This document shows positions 22,063 through 23,483 of a stretch of DNA of 23,483 nt, piece after piece. The notes under the pieces are model-generated. The model saw nothing but the letters and a program-made list of their open reading frames with translations. It had not been told where the DNA came from and searched no databases. This DNA is from DATLFA01 sp039934635 (GTDB lineage: Bacteria > Actinomycetota > Acidimicrobiia > Acidimicrobiales > WLNW01). Numbering within the stretch: position 1 is the stretch's first letter; each line of letters starts with the position of its first letter. The stretch lies in assembly GCA_039934635.1 (NCBI GenBank), contig JBDTLT010000070.1:1-23483 (forward strand), given 5' to 3'. Both the position numbers and the translations under genes were made by a program.

Positions 22063-22090
22063 GGCCCGAGCGGCCAGTAGGGCCCGAGCG
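22043..22090 (+). repeat. 18-base tandem repeat across the dioxygenase stop codon
   Basis: The unit AGGGCCCGAGCGGCCAGT occurs at 22043-22060 and 22061-22078, with a partial third copy (12 bases) at 22079-22090. The copies are identical. The first copy codes the final residues GPSGQ and joins the stop codon; the second repeats the same codons and stop in the same frame. The self-complementary GGGCCC in each copy allows inter-copy stems, so it may also serve as a terminator between the convergent dioxygenase and MFS genes, whose stops are 30 bases apart. Confidence 0.9.
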
Positions 22091-22092
22091 AA

Positions 22093-23361
22093 TCAAGCCC
22101 GTGCTGACGCGGCAACCGGTGTGTCGACACTTGCCGGCACCACGTCGGTGTTGGAGTCGAGCCCGCGCAAGCGATCGAAGCGGACCACGACGAAGACCAG
22201 ATAGCTCAACAGCAAGCCCGCCGAGCAACACAGTGCGGAGCGTAGGCCGATCGAGTCGCCGAGCGCGCCCCACAAGAGCGCACCGATGGGCGAACCGCCG
22301 AGCAGCGCGATCAAGTAGAACGACGTGAGACGGCCGCGGTACCGCTCATCGACCTGTGCGTGGAGCGACGTGGCGATCGAAGTGCCGCCGCAAACATGGC
22401 CGGTGCCCATGATCGCAAAGCCGAGCGCGCCAATGGCAAAGCGCTGCGTTGAGACGACGACCAAGATGCCGGCGGCGTAACACGCGGCTCCGAACAACGC
22501 CGCGACCGAGCGCCGCCAGCGCGCCCCGGCCAACAAGAGGCAGACCGACGCCGACGACGCGCCGACGCCGAAGGCCGCGACGAGCAGGCCGAGGCGATCA
22601 CTGTCGACGCGAAAGATCTCTGCCGCGATGCCGGCGGCGAGTTGCACGGTGCCGCTTCCACAGAGCGCGATCACGAATGCGGTGAGGATGCCGCGCGCCA
22701 TCACGGGACGGTGCAGCAGATACCGAGCCCCGTCGATGAACTGCCGGTGCCACTCGCCTTCGGTCCTTGCCCGCTCGGTCTCGCGCTCGCGCACGAAAAG
22801 TAACGCCACGAGTACGGCTACGAACGAAAGTGCGTTGACGGCGAAGGTCGTGCGCACACCCCATTGGTGCAACACAAGGCCCGCGAGCGCGGGGCCGATC
22901 GCGCGCGCCAACGTGAACTGGACGTTGAACATGCGAATGCCCGCCACCCGATGTTCGTGGGGGACGAGTAGGGGCAGCAACGCTTGCGAGGGTGCGTACT
23001 GGAAACCCGCGGCCAGACCGCCGACCACGAGTGGGACGAGCATGCGCGAAGGTGTCAACGCGTCGTGCTGCGCCAGCAACCAAAGGCCCGCGGCGGCGAG
23101 CAATTGCACGGCGTTCGAGTACATCAGGATGATGCGGCGGTTCAACCGGTCGGAGATGAGTCCGGCCGCCGGCGTGACGAGCAACGATGCCGCCCAGTTG
23201 GCCAAGACACCCGCGCCTACCCACGCGTTCGACCCGGTGAGTCGGTAGAGGACGAACGGGACGCCGAGGCCCTGCATGAACGTGCCGATGTTGGAGACGA
23301 AGGACGCGAAGAAATAGACGATGAAACTGCGCTCGTTCAAGAGGTCGCGGCGCACTCCCAT
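22093..23361 (-). CDS. MFS transporter (EntS-like exporter family)
   Basis: A 422-residue major facilitator protein with about 12 hydrophobic segments. It begins with the cytosolic MGVRRDLLNERSFIVYFFASFVSN, and loop 2-3 holds the MFS motif variant GLISDRLNRRIILMYSN. A charged central loop (RERETERARTEGEWHRQF, about residues 200-217) separates the halves, and a related GALGDSIGLRSALCC lies in the second half. This is the EntS/MFS_3 group, whose members export siderophores, antibiotics or other small molecules. The start ATG directly follows the TAG of the preceding gene, so the two are surely co-transcribed. The exported compound is unknown. Confidence 0.92.
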   Translation of the reverse strand: MGVRRDLLNERSFIVYFFASFVSNIGTFMQGLGVPFVLYRLTGSNAWVGAGVLANWAASLLVTPAAGLISDRLNRRIILMYSNAVQLLAAAGLWLLAQHDALTPSRMLVPLVVGGLAAGFQYAPSQALLPLLVPHEHRVAGIRMFNVQFTLARAIGPALAGLVLHQWGVRTTFAVNALSFVAVLVALLFVRERETERARTEGEWHRQFIDGARYLLHRPVMARGILTAFVIALCGSGTVQLAAGIAAEIFRVDSDRLGLLVAAFGVGASSASVCLLLAGARWRRSVAALFGAACYAAGILVVVSTQRFAIGALGFAIMGTGHVCGGTSIATSLHAQVDERYRGRLTSFYLIALLGGSPIGALLWGALGDSIGLRSALCCSAGLLLSYLVFVVVRFDRLRGLDSNTDVVPASVDTPVAASARA

Positions 23362-23483
23362 CTAACGCTCCGCCGTGGCCGGTTGCACGGAAAACGAACT
23401 GGAGACCGCGACCGGCGACCGACCGGGTAGTCGCAGGCAGATCAAGAAAGCGACCGTCGGCAACAGTGCGACGAGGAACCACA
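23362..23483 (-). CDS. C-terminal end of a membrane protein gene, start outside window
   Basis: On the minus strand an open frame enters from the window edge and ends in TAG at 23362-23364, immediately before the MFS ATG. The roughly 40 residues begin WFLVALLPTVAFLICLRLPG, a hydrophobic segment like a last transmembrane helix, followed by a polar tail ending ATAER. This is the correct frame for a gene coupled to the MFS gene with zero spacing, and the tail looks like real protein. It could be another MFS permease; too little is present to name it. Confidence 0.55.
   Translation of the reverse strand, partial: WFLVALLPTVAFLICLRLPGRSPVAVSSSFSVQPATAER

Noticed and set aside
1..23483. Search for CRISPR arrays, tRNA or rRNA genes, transposases, phage genes or a toxin-antitoxin pair
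   Set aside because: No regularly spaced repeats beyond the 18-base tandem repeat, no recognisable RNA gene and no mobile-element or defence protein motifs were seen by reading. A covariance-model search could still find small RNAs.

Overview
The window is a gene-dense, high-GC bacterial segment with frequent GTG starts, ATGA/GTGA stop-start overlaps and no gene-free stretch longer than about 120 bases. Two predicted F420-dependent luciferase-like oxidoreductases, a mycothiol-type maleylpyruvate isomerase-fold protein, and TAnnnT -10 boxes placed 6-8 bases before unleadered start codons point to an actinobacterium. A member of the Acidimicrobiia is my best guess, but that is inference. I saw no rRNA, tRNA, CRISPR array, insertion sequence or phage gene.

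Left part (1-5501): a truncated zinc alcohol dehydrogenase on the minus strand is divergent from a short-chain dehydrogenase. A perfect 43-base palindrome lies between them. Then come an EthD-nitroreductase fusion, a glyoxalase/VOC protein, an MBL-fold hydrolase and an N-acyl-D-amino-acid deacylase-type amidohydrolase, all on the plus strand.

Central carbon block (5581-10308): four overlapping genes, pgi, an NAD-type gnd, zwf and pgl, encode glucose-6-phosphate isomerase and the complete oxidative pentose phosphate branch. The block ends in an 11-base convergent overlap with the next cluster.

Acyl-CoA block (10298-15169): a minus-strand operon runs from a GGT-like acylase through two different family III CoA-transferase proteins, one of them resembling alpha-methylacyl-CoA racemase. 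It is divergent from an enoyl-CoA hydratase, with only 19 bases between the two start codons.

Redox/F420 block (15183-19277): a carboxymuconolactone-decarboxylase-like (CMD/AhpD) protein is divergent from a five-gene operon: maleylpyruvate-isomerase-like protein, second CMD protein, HD-domain hydrolase and two tandem LLM oxidoreductases. A near-perfect 50-base dyad sits in the divergent gap. This looks like a regulated catabolic or detoxification unit.

Right part (19298-23483): a hairpin terminator is shared with a convergent solute-binding lipoprotein of the peptide/nickel type, which has its own recognisable promoter. Divergent from it is a TauD-type dioxygenase whose stop codon lies in an 18-base tandem repeat. 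Convergent with that is an MFS exporter directly abutting the 3' end of another membrane-protein gene. Together the window reads as catabolism of unidentified acyl, amide or cyclic organic compounds around an NAD(P)H-generating sugar operon. The strongest unexplained signals are the two divergent-promoter palindromes, the EthD-nitroreductase fusion, the stop-codon tandem repeat and the MDMPI-CMD-HD-LLM-LLM operon.
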